Source of the DNA: Lepidodermella squamata
Taxonomy: Eukaryota > Gastrotricha
Length of the DNA stretch: 64,000 nt
Reading direction: 5' to 3'
NCBI GenBank assembly: GCA_047495785.1
Contig: JBLDXI010000013.1
Coordinates: 1,054,001-1,118,000, forward strand
Every line of letters begins with the position of its first letter. Within the stretch, counting starts at the first letter, position 1. The notes beneath the pieces were generated by a model. The model did no database searches and was not told the origin of the DNA. It worked only from the letters and a program-made list of their open reading frames with translations. Made by a program: the position numbers and the translations under genes. Positions 44,078-56,100 of the stretch are shown one piece after another.

Positions 44078-44341
44078 TTTCTCAACTTATAAATAAATCG
44101 CCTGTCTAAAGTTGGCAAAAACAAGCGATTAAAAAACTTGAACATTTACAAATTTATCAATTCTTTAGATTATCTTAAGCAAGACATGCAGGACAGAGAC
44201 TAAAAGAGAAGTGGAGCCGCTACAATAACAAAATGCTGGAGTTGTGTGTTGAAAATCAGACGACAAAATGATCATATCACCTTGTACACATAAATTCCAC
44301 AAATAAAAGCAGGCAGCAATTTTCGATGCGAATTGCCAAGT

Positions 44342-45918
44342 TTATAAAGAAGATGGCACAGTTGCGCCAGAAGCAGAATCGCGGGGGTAAAAGAACGAAT
44401 CGAGAGGTAAATGAGCAACTGAAGGCGACTGGTGTTGGCTAAGTGTTGCAGCCAGTTGTCGGGAATGAGCTGTTATCAGCTCAAGAGGAGCCAATCCTGC
44501 GCTGCCAGGCGGCAATTGAGTTTCCAGCAACGCTCTGCTAACAGCACACCAAGCTGAGTGGCGATGTTCCATTGAAAGCAGCGGCGATTTAGTCGGATCC
44601 GCACAAGCGATCAAGCTCAGAACTTCGCCACGTTGATTCAAGAACATCTGACCTCCGTCTAATTTTGAAAGATCTTCGCTCAACGTGAAAACTTCGCGTC
44701 CCAGCGCTAGAAGGGCGTCAAGCGATACACCAGCGTGTCCGTTTTTGTGTTCGCGATTCGATCCATCGCTCGGATGTTGATCGCTAGTACTGTCCATTGC
44801 ATCACTTGAAGTGGCACCGTTGGAGCTCGAATTAGTAGTTGGGTTATTAACAAATATTCGCACGGCCTCAATAAATTGCTGGCACTTCAATATGAAGCGG
44901 AGCTTTGGCTTCGATATCAGAAGATCAGGTGACATTTCGTTTATGTGATCGATTGCTTCACCCATCAGCCCACTTAAGATTAGGTTTTGCAAATCTGGAA
45001 TGGAGACCACAATCAAACAGATATTTGTGTGCTGAAGAGTAACTTACGTTGCCTTGATTTGACTACATTAAGATTTTCTGGCAAGGGAAGACTAGTGGCG
45101 CGAGAAAACGCTTGAGCAGTAGAAGCGTATCCAGCACAGCATAAATAACTAAGAACAAGGCTTCGAACGTGGCCTGTAAGTGATCCAGGCGAGGCAACTG
45201 GGTGGCACAAAATTTCAGATCGTGTGCGAGATCGAAGCTCTTTGAGATAGTTTTCAAAGTCGAAGGCGAATTGGGACTGCCCGAAATTAGCTTCAACAAC
45301 CTCCCCAGATGTTTGAAGGCCAACCGTTGGAAACAACGGCAAAACTCCATTAGGAAGCGCTCGAGACGCAGATCCCAATGGAATACCGTTTTTCGTGAAG
45401 AAAACCAACTTGTCCGTGAAATTAACGCAGCAACCTAGAAAAACAACGAGCTTTCAAACAGCAATGAGGTCTCAGATAAATATCTTACCAACTATATCCC
45501 CAGTGGTGTAAGTCGGGCCATAAGGCTGACCGGTTCCTGACCCGCAAAATAAATTTCCATCGTCGGCATGATATCCAAAGGAATCTCGTTCCCATCCAGG
45601 CAGCTTGGTTAATTGGGCATTGTCGGACGAAATGCCGACTCCAATGTGCCCCTCTCGCCCCTTGCTGATGACACGAACTTCAAAGTAATAGGCACCGGCA
45701 ATAATTGGAATAGGCCGATTAGCTCTAACGCTGGCAGCATCTTTGCTTCGTTTACCGAGGCCCTTGTAGTGAACGCGCAAGTTTTTGGCGGTCAGTCCAA
45801 TGCAATTGTTTTTGTCGCGATAATTCCAACAAAGAGGAAGTACGGCGTCGGGTATCGCGATAGCTGGGTAGTAACGAGCAAGGCGCTGCTTGATTGTGAC
45901 CCAATCTTCATCTCCCAT
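44342..45918 (-). CDS. RANBP9: RANBP9/10-type CTLH E3-ligase scaffold (SPRY, LisH, CTLH)
   Basis: Three exons (45489-45918, 45048-45434, 44342-44994) give 489 residues. Order: SPRY domain (about 30-190; IAGAYYFEVRVISKGREGHIGVGI, GWERDSFGYHADDGNLFCGSG, VFFTKNGIPLG), LisH (VRSLVLSYLCCAGYASTAQAF), CTLH (LQNLILSGLMGEAIDHIN) and CRA (LRFILKCQQFIEAVRIF then the last 100 residues). This is the RANBP9/RANBP10 layout, the substrate-side scaffold of the CTLH ubiquitin ligase complex in nucleus and cytoplasm. A Ser/Asn/Asp linker splits the CRA, as in vertebrates. It lies between EMC2 (200 bp upstream) and KARS1 (264 bp downstream) on the same strand. Confidence 0.94.
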
Positions 45919-45940
45919 TGTAAAATATAAGGTAAAATCT
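45919..45940 (-). promoter_or_regulatory. 3' splice acceptor just upstream of the RANBP9/10 start
   Basis: Read on the minus strand, tatttatttctcccttAG ends at 45939, 20 nt before the ATG. It lies 178 nt after the EMC2 stop, again the arrangement expected for trans-splicing or a 5'UTR intron. Confidence 0.5.
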
Positions 45941-46118
45941 AAGGGAGAAATAAATACAAGTAATTTAGTTTTACTGACAATTCTTAACTCGACACAGTAA
46001 GTTTTTGGGACGGGTGATGCACATTATAACTTTTATAATTTTGAGCTTTAAAAATTAGCACAAACTCAAGTAACTAGACATTGAAAACGTGGCATTGACG
46101 AGGATAAACGGCATGCAA

Positions 46119-47075
46119 TCATTGATTCAAAGAAGGCTGCAGAGACGTGATGGCTGGCGACGGTGTACTGCCAGCTTGTCCAGTGGACAACAAGATGGCC
46201 GAGGAATCGCGAATTATACCCATCTTCAGTGTGTCTTTTGACACCGACTGGTGCAACTGATTGATTTTAGATAATATAACGTCAGGTAACATCTCGTTAG
46301 ACGCTTGCTGAGGAGTCCCAGTGGCGTTTAATCGACGTGTGGCAGATCCAGCCGTAGAAGCCTGCGGACCATAACTTTGCGACAAAACCAAATACAAGCC
46401 GTAAAGTGATCTCAAATCATCAGGTTTGAGCCGCAATGCATGCAGATAATACAAACGCGCCGAGTCCAAATGGTCTTGCCCACCAGCACTATAATGCAAC
46501 TCGGCGAGTCTTTGGTGATACAAGTAATTATGAGGCTGAGCAAGAACAAGTTCTTCTGCGCATTGAATGGCTTTCAAAAAATCCAGGTTGCTAGCATAAA
46601 TAAAAGATAACTCAGTCCAGGCTTCGTAATCAGCTGGGAAATGATTCAAATAGTCAACAAGTGCTTCTACAGCCCCCGATGTATCTCCTTTTGCTTTCAA
46701 AATAGCAATGCTTCGCTTCCTAACAAAGAGATCGCCTTCATTTTTGTCGAGAAGATCTTTGTAGATGCGTTCGGCTTCATCGTAATTCTTAGCTGCCTCC
46801 ATGATCAAGCCATATAAATGAAGAGAACGCACCGAAGTTGGGTATTTTTTATTGATGCGTTCCCAGCATAATTGAGCCAACTGAAGATCTTGACAATCCA
46901 AGGCTGCGAGCGCAACTTGTTCCATGATCACGTAACTTTCGTTTCCTGTGCTTTCGATTGATGGCTGCAATATATCCCACAGTTGTACAACTTCACGACT
47001 GCGACGTAGATTGTGCTCACGAATTTCCTTCATGCGCCGCCTGGCCGCATCGGCTGTTGTCACAGGTTTTGACAT
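46119..47075 (-). CDS. EMC2: ER membrane protein complex subunit 2 (TPR protein)
   Basis: Single exon, 318 residues. All-helical TPR repeats with EMC2/TTC35 landmarks: LDCQDLQLAQLCWERINKKYP, SVRSLHLYGLIMEAAKNYDE, DLFVRKRSIAILKAKGD, ALVDYLNHFPADYEAW, ELSFIYASNLDFLKAIQCAEE, PHNYLYHQRLAELHYSAGG and YLHALRLKPDDLRSLYGL. EMC2 is the cytosolic subunit of the EMC, which inserts tail-anchored and multi-span proteins into the ER membrane. It is longer than the human protein (297) by a Gln/Ser-rich tail. The absence of introns is unusual here. It is the first of a same-strand row EMC2, RANBP9/10, KARS1. Confidence 0.93.
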   Translation of the reverse strand: MSKPVTTADAARRRMKEIREHNLRRSREVVQLWDILQPSIESTGNESYVIMEQVALAALDCQDLQLAQLCWERINKKYPTSVRSLHLYGLIMEAAKNYDEAERIYKDLLDKNEGDLFVRKRSIAILKAKGDTSGAVEALVDYLNHFPADYEAWTELSFIYASNLDFLKAIQCAEELVLAQPHNYLYHQRLAELHYSAGGQDHLDSARLYYLHALRLKPDDLRSLYGLYLVLSQSYGPQASTAGSATRRLNATGTPQQASNEMLPDVILSKINQLHQSVSKDTLKMGIIRDSSAILLSTGQAGSTPSPAITSLQPSLNQ

Positions 47076-49002
47076 CGCAAGTATTACTGAACGATAACAC
47101 CTATCTTAAAGGAAACCGTAAAGAAGTCATCGATTAGCTTGATAGAGACAACTAACATAGTTTATAGTTTCCTTTTGTGACTAAAACGCATAGGGTATAC
47201 CAGGTACCAGTATACCACGGGGGTGGGGGATGGAGCCGACTCAAATTCAATCTTAACATTCAAGAGATCTTATACATTTGCTGTATTGTACACTTGCTTT
47301 AAAACTTAGCCATTACAACGATCATTGCGCCGTAATTTATGGTTGCAAACGTGGCATGTGGTTCAAGACGGTCAGCCTCGTTGTATCATGTCTAGTGCGG
47401 GGTTACGGCTGTAGGGAGTAGGGAGTAGGGATTGAAAATCTTTGGTGAGAAAACATCCGCTTGTCTTCGTTCGATATTCTGATAATACCGGCAAAGTTGC
47501 CGCTAGTTCGATTGATACCTCCTAATAAAACCTGTAAATGACAAATAGTAAAAGAATTATCGTCATGCTAGTCTTGGATATAAAAATAATGTTAATTTTG
47601 TTGCGCAGAATATGACTAAGTTTTTATGTCAAAACTTATTGATAATCAGGTGAGTTGAACCCGCGAAATGTGGATTTTCAAACTTGTCGCGTGCGTTGAG
47701 TTGGCGGTTTTCCGGACTGCGTAATGATTTGATGTCTCTTTATTGCCAATGCCACATTGATTCAGTAGATAATTCAATAGAGATTCAGTAGAGAAAGAAC
47801 TGTGTTATAGCGCAATCTAGTCGTTAGATCTGATACTTTTCACTGCGCTAGAGGTACTGAGAGCACTTTTTCCTGTTCACCCAACACTGGCTTAGCGCTG
47901 TTTGCTTTTCAGTGAATTTCAAATTTTATGCCAGGGCCGCGTATATCATCTAAACATCAAAGTTCGCACATCCTCACCAAAAAAAGTTCTTACCTTATTT
48001 TCTTGTTCTCGCTGTTGATTGCAACTCTGTAAGTGTGCTATTTTAGCAGGGGCTAATACTGACTTCTTACTTACTTGTTGAAGTGTTCCTGCCCTTTGAC
48101 TGCTTTTAGCTATTGATGGGCTATTGGCATTGAGTGATGATTGGCTAATATTGATGAGTTGTGAGAGGTGAGAGCGGCCTGGTAGAATAGGGATCTGACA
48201 TCAAGTAATTCTGATGTTTTCGGCAGAGTAAATGATGCATGGTCAGCATGTAGGTATTTAATCGCTTCGGCTCCTGGTTTTCGAAACCCCGGCTGTGCAA
48301 AGCTAAATTAGCTTGGTATGGACCTTGAATCGCATTCGTTTTGAATCTCCAGATTCATTGCTTAATGACTGGCGTATTGCGGTTTGAGGAGGGTTTAAAT
48401 CGGGCGTGAAATAATATTGCATCATTATGTGCAACCGAAGTTCACATTCTATCAGAATTACAGAATGCTTAAAATGTCAACAGTTTGAGCTCAACAGGTT
48501 TTTGGTGACTTGATAAGGACGCGTAGTTATCTTGCAAAATAGTGCGGATTTTAACTATGTCGTCATTGTACGTCATTGCGCCATTAGATTAGGAACGAAA
48601 AAGGGAAACCGGTAAGATTGAGAAATCAAAACAAGAATAATGAAATAAAATTAATATAGGGGTTACAAACATAAATATATGTTTTTCATCACTACTCAGT
48701 GTTTTACATAATTTTATCGTTGGGCAATGTATCAGCTTCTTCTTTATAAAAAGGCTTTTGTGCAAAAGACATTCCCATCTGCTGTAGCATTTGATGAAGA
48801 TGGTGAAGCAAGTGGGTAAATTAAAGCTGTTAGGCAGTAGGTAGCTCCCGTACTAAAACAGTGAATTTGTTTTTGAATCGCAGCCCTTTATGCCTAGATT
48901 ATACCCGGCACTGTGATGCATGGCGAATGACAACTAAACACGAATTTTTGTTCAAATTAGACGGTTACAGGGTTGTTAATTGCTTTGATTTGGTGCTTGA
49001 CC
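47076..49002. other. Divergent intergenic region (EMC2 / NCOA5)
   Basis: About 1.9 kb without a supportable gene; it should contain both promoters. Small repeats include tagggag three times (about 47,411-47,431) and a gtatacc/ggtacc cluster near 47,195-47,215. Nothing else recognised. Confidence 0.5.
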
Positions 49003-49951
49003 ATGTTTCGGCGTGATCGCTCACCGATCCGGCGGCCACCTCTAGATCGACGGCTGTAAGCTAGTTTGCAGCTATCGTTTTTGCCCTTATACTGTATATT
49101 TATTTTAGGCTTCAGAACGGCAATCAAGTTCCTGATCAACCACGTTTTGCTTTCCGCAATACAGCTATCGAGGTTGTCATCGTCCCTGCGAACGATAGCT
49201 TGAGGTTGCATTGGCTTGATAATTTTACCGAGAAAACATATCTATTGTTCCAGAGACTACGCCGAAGCGATCGCCAAACATCTCAGCGACGACGGCTTGA
49301 TCACTTTGATTGACACATTGCTGAATGGCGCTACTTTTGAAGATGCCATTGAGTTTTTCATTCAGAAAGGTGCTCTATTTGTTCTGATCATCGATCCCGA
49401 CAACAAAAAGTTTTTCTCCGTTACGGTGCATGCCGCTGTCACAAATGAAGGTTTGACTTGTGAAGACTCGGTTTATCGTTTATTTATTTTTTTAATTAGA
49501 GCTTCAGAATATGCCAATCGATGAAGCTCTGGACCTGATTAGACAGTTGTCAGACTCCTACTTTCGCGACACAACTGCCGCGAAGATGAAACCGTCTATC
49601 AGAACCCCACGGCTAGATCACCTTGTAACGCCGCGCAAAATCGCTTACCTGTGCCATCTTTTAGCAGACAATCGCTATTTGAGTGCCGAAGAGCTTTCGC
49701 AAATAAGCGAATACGTCGAACAGAGGCGCAGCTGGATTTCAAATGCTCCAGCTCCACCGCAGCAAACTCATCAGGCTCAACCGCAGACCACACCACCAGC
49801 GCAAATCGTCCATCCTAGAGGTCCGAACTGGCGACCAGGATCCGACTTTCAAGTAAGTTTATTGCAGATCAATACGTAATTATACAACGTTTCATCTCCT
49901 TAGAATCAGTTTTTGACCCCTGCAACACCTCAAGCACCTTATTTTCGCTGA
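49003..49951 (+). CDS. NCOA5: NCOA5/Neosin-like RNA-associated coactivator
   Basis: Five exons (49003-49055, 49109-49204, 49254-49450, 49500-49852, 49904-49951) give 248 residues. A short Arg-rich start (MFRRDRSPIRRPPLDRR) is followed by an anticodon-binding-like Rossmann fold: AIEVVIVPAND, DYAEAIAKHLSDDGLITLID, ATFEDAIEFFIQKGALFVLI, FSVTVHA and ELQNMPIDEALDLIRQL. The NCOA5 signature LLADNRYLSAEE sits at about residue 175, then a Gln/Pro-rich tail. NCOA5/Neosin are nuclear proteins connecting transcription and RNA processing; this copy is about half the human length and lacks the long SR-like N-terminus. The Tudor gene follows 168 bp downstream on the same strand. Confidence 0.85.
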
Positions 49952-50052
49952 AATCGCATATTGTTTTGGTTTCCATGAATAATCGTAATTCTTACGAAAT
50001 GTTTAAATACCGCTACCTGATATTCGAATCTATACTCGATACTTATGTGCTC

Positions 50053-50099
50053 AATAAATTACCAATATTTGATATACCTATATGGTTGCTGCTGCTTAG
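50053..50099 (+). promoter_or_regulatory. Operon-like intercistronic signal between NCOA5 and Tudor genes
   Basis: AATAAA at 50053-50058, then tgctgctgcttAG ending at 50099, 20 nt before the Tudor ATG at 50120. Same spacing pattern as at 17.8 and 20.2 kb. Confidence 0.6.
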
Positions 50100-50119
50100 A
50101 TTTTTTCTATCTAAACAAA

Positions 50120-53100
50120 ATGACACGACAAAACTCAGTGGTTACTTTCGTTGAAGCACATGGATCTTTTCTGTACGTTTGGTTGCAAAGCAACCTGGAA
50201 TCTGTCGAATCTCTTCATGCCACTATTTCAACTGCGGTAGCTAACTTGAAGCGCGCTGATGAAACCGACGTTTGCCCTGGCGCTGTTTTATTGGGCCAAG
50301 GTGCCGATAAACAGTTCTATCGAGTGCGTTCGATCCGCCCGAGCTTCGAGTTTGAACACCAGTACCGCTGCTTCTTTTTTGATTACGGAAATTTCGAAAC
50401 ACTTCCGCTGGAAAAACTGTTCAAACTCCCCCAAGAACTTTGTTTAAGAGAAATTCCTCAACAAGCTTGCTGTTATATGCTTGATGGTATTGTAGCGAAG
50501 ACAAATGACAATTGGCCGGACAACATGATGGCTTCGCTCAGTCAGCGGCTTGTTGAACGCGAATATGTTGTTGAAGAACTAGGCCATTGCGGTCCATATC
50601 CGGTTATTCGTCTACTCGAAAGCTCCACCTTCGTAGATGTTGTTGATAGTTTAACTAATGCTGGCTTGGGACGCCGCGAATCTGCGTATGGACGCTGGGT
50701 ATCATTCATTCCTCCTAACCCGAAGCTGTTCAGTGGGTCGATATTAACTGTTCAAATAGCCGAAGTTGAGAGCGCTGGAGACTTCAGTGTAACTATCGAG
50801 CCCAACATTCTAGATATCGATCTAGGTACGATCATGTTGGCCACCGCTAGCTCTCCGAAATCCCCGATCACCGGACAGGTCCGGCCGCAAATGCTTTGCT
50901 TAGCTCGCGTCGACACTCCAGTGGAAGGTAGTTCATTCTATCGTGCAGAGATTCATTCTACTGAATCTAATGGAAATGTAACCCTTCGCTTGCTCGATAT
51001 TGGCAAAAAAGTGATTTTACCGGCCGCCGCTCTTTTCTCAATGGCTCCTGAACTTCTTCGAATTCCGCCTCTTTCACTTCGAATGTGCCTCGGTGGCCTT
51101 GAAATGGCGACTGATGACCACAGCGCCCATGCTCAAACCGAGTGGCTCCGAAATTTGAGTGTTCGACGTGAATTGGTGCAAGTCACGATTTTGCATACCT
51201 TGACTCCGAATTTTTACGCTGTTGCGATTAGCGAAATGGGCATCATCAATTTATCTCCATTGCCCTACCGCCTTCTGCCAATGCTGGCACAGCGGCCGTT
51301 CGACTTGTATCTGAATCGATCTCTAGCCTCGGTCGCATTCAACGAACCGATTCTGCCGTCTGTTTTGCACTCATCTTTACCGTCCTACGATTGGCTTCAA
51401 GCAGCCTTCTTATCGCATTTGACCGTCAATTCGCTGCCACGCCTGCCACCAAGCGCATGTCGCACCGGTGTTTTCTGCGTGGTTTTCGACCGATCGGACC
51501 CTGACGCGCCCTACCCGCTTCGTTGCGTTATCATGACCCCAATCGGAGGTGTACAAATGCGTTGTATGGTGTACGAAATCGACACTGGCAAGCAGTCAAT
51601 TCACCTGCCCAATGACATTTACATCGCTCCGGCTTGGGCTTTCGCTCATCCAGCTTTTTGCGTGCCGGTTGTTGCATTCGACCTCGAAGGCAACGCTTCA
51701 ATCCCCCGGGGCAGTGCGATCAAAGCGCGAGCGGTACATCGCGAGCCGGTTGGAACACCTGCTGGAATCGTTGTCATCCAGGAAATGATCACATCGCAGC
51801 CACAACTTAACGAGGCTACACCCCGCGGCCTTCCGATAATCCAAGAGGTACGTCTTAATGAACACTCTCAATTTTACAGAATATCATTTTGAATTGCATG
51901 TCTTTAATGAAAGATACGATGAAAGAGCCAAATAAGTAAAATCAAATGTATATTTTAAGGTGATTATCGACGACTGGAATGAAACTGCTTCCGAAACCGC
52001 TAGCAGCACTGCGGATGAGATGGCCGAGTCATGCAACTTCCGAAGCAATGAATTCCGCGCCCCTTTGACTCAACTGCCCGCCGACGCCGAACCTTTGATC
52101 ACTCGCTCTACCTATGAAGAGCCTGAGCCTGACGTGCATCATCATAATGGGGAGAGCGCTGCTTATCACGACCCGATCACTGGAGATAATGCTCATCGAG
52201 TTGAGGAGGCCGTGCTTTCGGCTTGTTCTTCGCTGAGTGTGGCTATTGAAAACAGTCACGAGTTTCATGATTTTTCGGCTTTCTCCGGAAACAGCGATCC
52301 TGCTTCCCAGATCATCGAGGAGGAGGAGGAGGTGGATGAGGAAGAAGAGGATATTGAGGCAATGGGTGTTGAATTTCAGGATAAATTACTCATTGAGCCT
52401 AATGAAGTATCGGATCACGGAGATCACCAAATCGAAATAAATCATTCCGATCATGGGCTGCAGATTGTGGACTATGGATCGGGTGAGACTGAACCAGAGG
52501 CTGCAAGCGAAGAATTTCAGCGAGTCCCTCTTGACGAGCAGGCCGAATTAGAAGTATCGAAGAACCCTCAAGAACCCATTGCTGAAGTCGCCAGCGATAC
52601 TAAAAATGGCGAGGAAGAACGTGAGCAGGAGGAAGTGTCTTATGAGGTCGTCGTTCATACCTATGTCAGTGAGGTGGAGGACGAACAGCAAGAAAATGAA
52701 TCGCCTAAGGACTCCAATCCGGTATTTTCAGTGACTGTCGAGGCTCCTAATGAAAACGGTACATACAGCGATGAAGATAATGACGATGGAACTACTGAGT
52801 TTACCGAAGTTGCGGAAGAATTGGATGAGGATGAGGACCTGAGGTTGCAGCATCAGACTATTCAAAGCTGCCTGGCTGTTGGTGAGCGGAGTTCCTACGA
52901 AACTCAACGCTCAGTTCCAGCTCGTATGCTGAGTGAAAACGCGATCGCAAATCAACTCCTCAGCCCATCGTGCCCATTCAGCATCTTGATCACGCCGCCA
53001 TCTCGATTGAACTCGATGGATCCTACAGCTCACATCGAAAATCATGATCATACAGAGACCAACAATAACGTGGAAATTCACGAGAATATAATTAATCACG

Positions 53101-56100
53101 AGGTCGACAATACTAGCCAAACTGGTGTCGAGCCCAGTTCCAGCCAAGAAGTCGAGCCTGAATCCAACGAAGCGATGCCAGTTGAAGTAAGCAACTTCAT
53201 CGAGTCAGTGTCGATTCCTCGCACTCCAATGCCAGCAACCTGCAAAACGGCAGTTGTGTCTTTCGTTCCCGAAGATATTTTGGCATCAATGGAGTTCTAT
53301 GTTCGAGTTGAGGGTGATGGTCATGACGATCTTGCCTCTTTGACAAATCAGTTGGCAACACAGAATCTAGATACTATCGACGGCCCGATAAATCCTGGCT
53401 TCTGCTGCGTTGCTTTCTCGATTGGCGGCAAACCGTACCGGGTTGAAATTCTTGAGTCGATAATCGAGGATGTATCATTCAAGGTTCTATTCGTCGACGA
53501 GGGCAAGACTGGATTTTGCCGGAAACAGCACCTGCGTCATTGCCCGTCAGATCTTCTGGCTATTCCTCGCCTCGCCTACCGTTGCAAAAATTACGAAATC
53601 GAAATTCTGAGCCGTCTTCAAGAAAACATGCGGATTTCGTTGAAGCTTACAGAAGTATGCGAAAATGACCAGCTGAATGTTATCAAAGTATTGCTGCCGA
53701 CGATCGACGATCTCCAGCCTTTGAACGTGGTCAGTCGGCTTGAGATTGAGCAGCGCTTCGAAATTACGCATGTAGCTGCTCCTAACGAGTTCTACATCAA
53801 CATCAGACCGACTGGGGAAGATACAGAAGCTGACGATCATGTTTACGACCTGATGAAGTCTCACTTGCAGGAAGAGAATTCTTCGCCTATGTCTGAAAGC
53901 TGGACCAACAGTGGGCTTATCGAGGAGCGTGCACTTGTCGCCGTTTGTCCCAAGGGTCAGCTGTGCTGGCATCGAGCGGTCGTTGTCGCCAAACAAGACG
54001 GCGCCTCGTCAGCTGAACACAGCGCCCTTGTCCAGGTTAGACTTGTCATTAATCAGTTTAAATTTTGTTAATTGATCTTCTTTACAGTTAATCGATATTG
54101 GCGAAACTTTGATGGTTACTTTGGACTGTCTAAGGCCATTGTTTGTGAAGAAATCTTTCAGCTTGCCACCGCGAGTTGTCATGGTCCACGTTTCAAATCG
54201 TGAAGAGCTTTCTCAGCCGATTCTATCCGACTTCACGTGCCAATCAATCCTGCTTAAGCTTCAAGAACCTATGTACGGCAGACTTTTGATGCAATTTTCA
54301 GCTCGCGTCTTGGATCCTCGTTTTGTGATGGAGAACCCACGCGCCTCTTCTGAATCGCCAGTTATGGCCATGCCTAACTACGACCTCGATCTAACTGGAT
54401 CGACCCAGCGAGTGGCTGTTACTCATTTCGAATCGCTTCACAGCGACTTTTTCGTTCAACTGCTCACTGATATGAACGTAGCTGAGGAAATTGCCGAACA
54501 ACTCAACTCTCTTGGCGCAGGTATTGAGGGTAACTGTTCTCTTCGAGCTGTTGATAACCCAGAAATCGGCCAAATTGGCACTGCTCGTTTCCCTGAGAAC
54601 GAGGAAGGAAAGTACTACCGATGTGAGGTGGTTTCACTCGACCCGCTCACAGTTTGGTATTTTGACTACGGAAATTCCGAGGTCGTCGCGCGCTTGTACG
54701 AAATGCCGATGAGCGAACCGCTGTTCTGGGGACCGCCGCTGTCTCACCGATGCCGTTTACTTCAGACTGCGAAATCGCTGACTGAAAATCCCCAGTTAGT
54801 CGAAGATGCTATGCAAGAATACGAAGCACGTGTCGAACTCAAATTCCACGATCGAGTTTTACAAGACAAGCCAGTCACTTATCTGTGCGAGGTCATACTA
54901 CCCCAAGAGGAAGAAAACTCAGAAAACGGTCTGCCTCATTACCCGCATCTTCTCGACGGTGTCTACAGCATTACTCACATTGAGGGCGAATGTGAGGTTT
55001 TGTGGCTTCAAGCTGAGGATACTGCTCATCAATTGATTGAGTTGGAACCCGAACTTGACTGCTCCAAATTAGCCCATGCTACAAAGGAGGCTATTTTGAA
55101 GTTTACCCCTGGTCAAATTTGCGTGATTAACCGTCCGAGTGATGAGCCATCTGTTTACCGAGTTGAGGTATTGAAAGTTGGCAGAGATTGTTTCACAGTT
55201 CTTCATATCGATTACGGTCTTGAGGAGACGATTTTGTACTCGGATGTAGATGGCGAGTACTTGTCTGTTTACTCGATACCTCAGAAAATGAGCAGGCGAA
55301 TTCTCGACATTCCTCGTTTCGCTCTGCCTTGCAAGTTGCAGGACAATCGAAATGCGCTCAAGCGGTTCCGTTTGGACGATTACCAATCTATCGCCTATTT
55401 CGTTCGTTTCGCCCCGGCTCCTGTCGCCACTCCCCCGTTCACAATCGGTGAAATTCGACCTCTGGAAGATCGCACTTCCACTGCAACTCCAGGCCCACTG
55501 TCTGTTCGTGGTCCATTGTCAGCCTATCGCCCAACTATTTTCAACTTCCCTTCGCCCGTGATCGAGCAGAAGGAGGTGAAGAAGAAGGATTACCCATCGA
55601 CAATGACTGTTCCCCAAACTCAGGGAGCTTCGGTTTCTCGTGATACTGGATTCAATGACAACGTATTTGAAGGCAACGACTCGCCCTTTGAAACTCCTGC
55701 ATCAAGGGGTGGCAGCATTTTGAAGCCATCGTTCAACGATGGGGATCGATTCCGTGGTATTTGCGTTTATTCGCTCGGCCCAAGTCATGGCGAGAACAGT
55801 GACGTCGCGTTTTTCCACGACGAAAAACGAGCGGCCGATCTTGACACTCTATATGAAGCCTTGACGGATGTTTCCCGTTTACCTGGTATCGGTTTCAGCG
55901 ATTTGGAGATTGGTTCCATGGTAGCTGCTCGCTTCTCAGATGACGGTCTGTGGTACCGAGCTATTGTGCTCTCGAAGCCGCTGAATCGCGACCAAGGTCC
56001 AATGGTATTTTTCGTCGATTATGGTAACACTGAGAAAATTGCTTCATGCAACCCAACTGAAATTCGCCAACTACCCGTTTCCTTGTCGCCTGAGCGTATC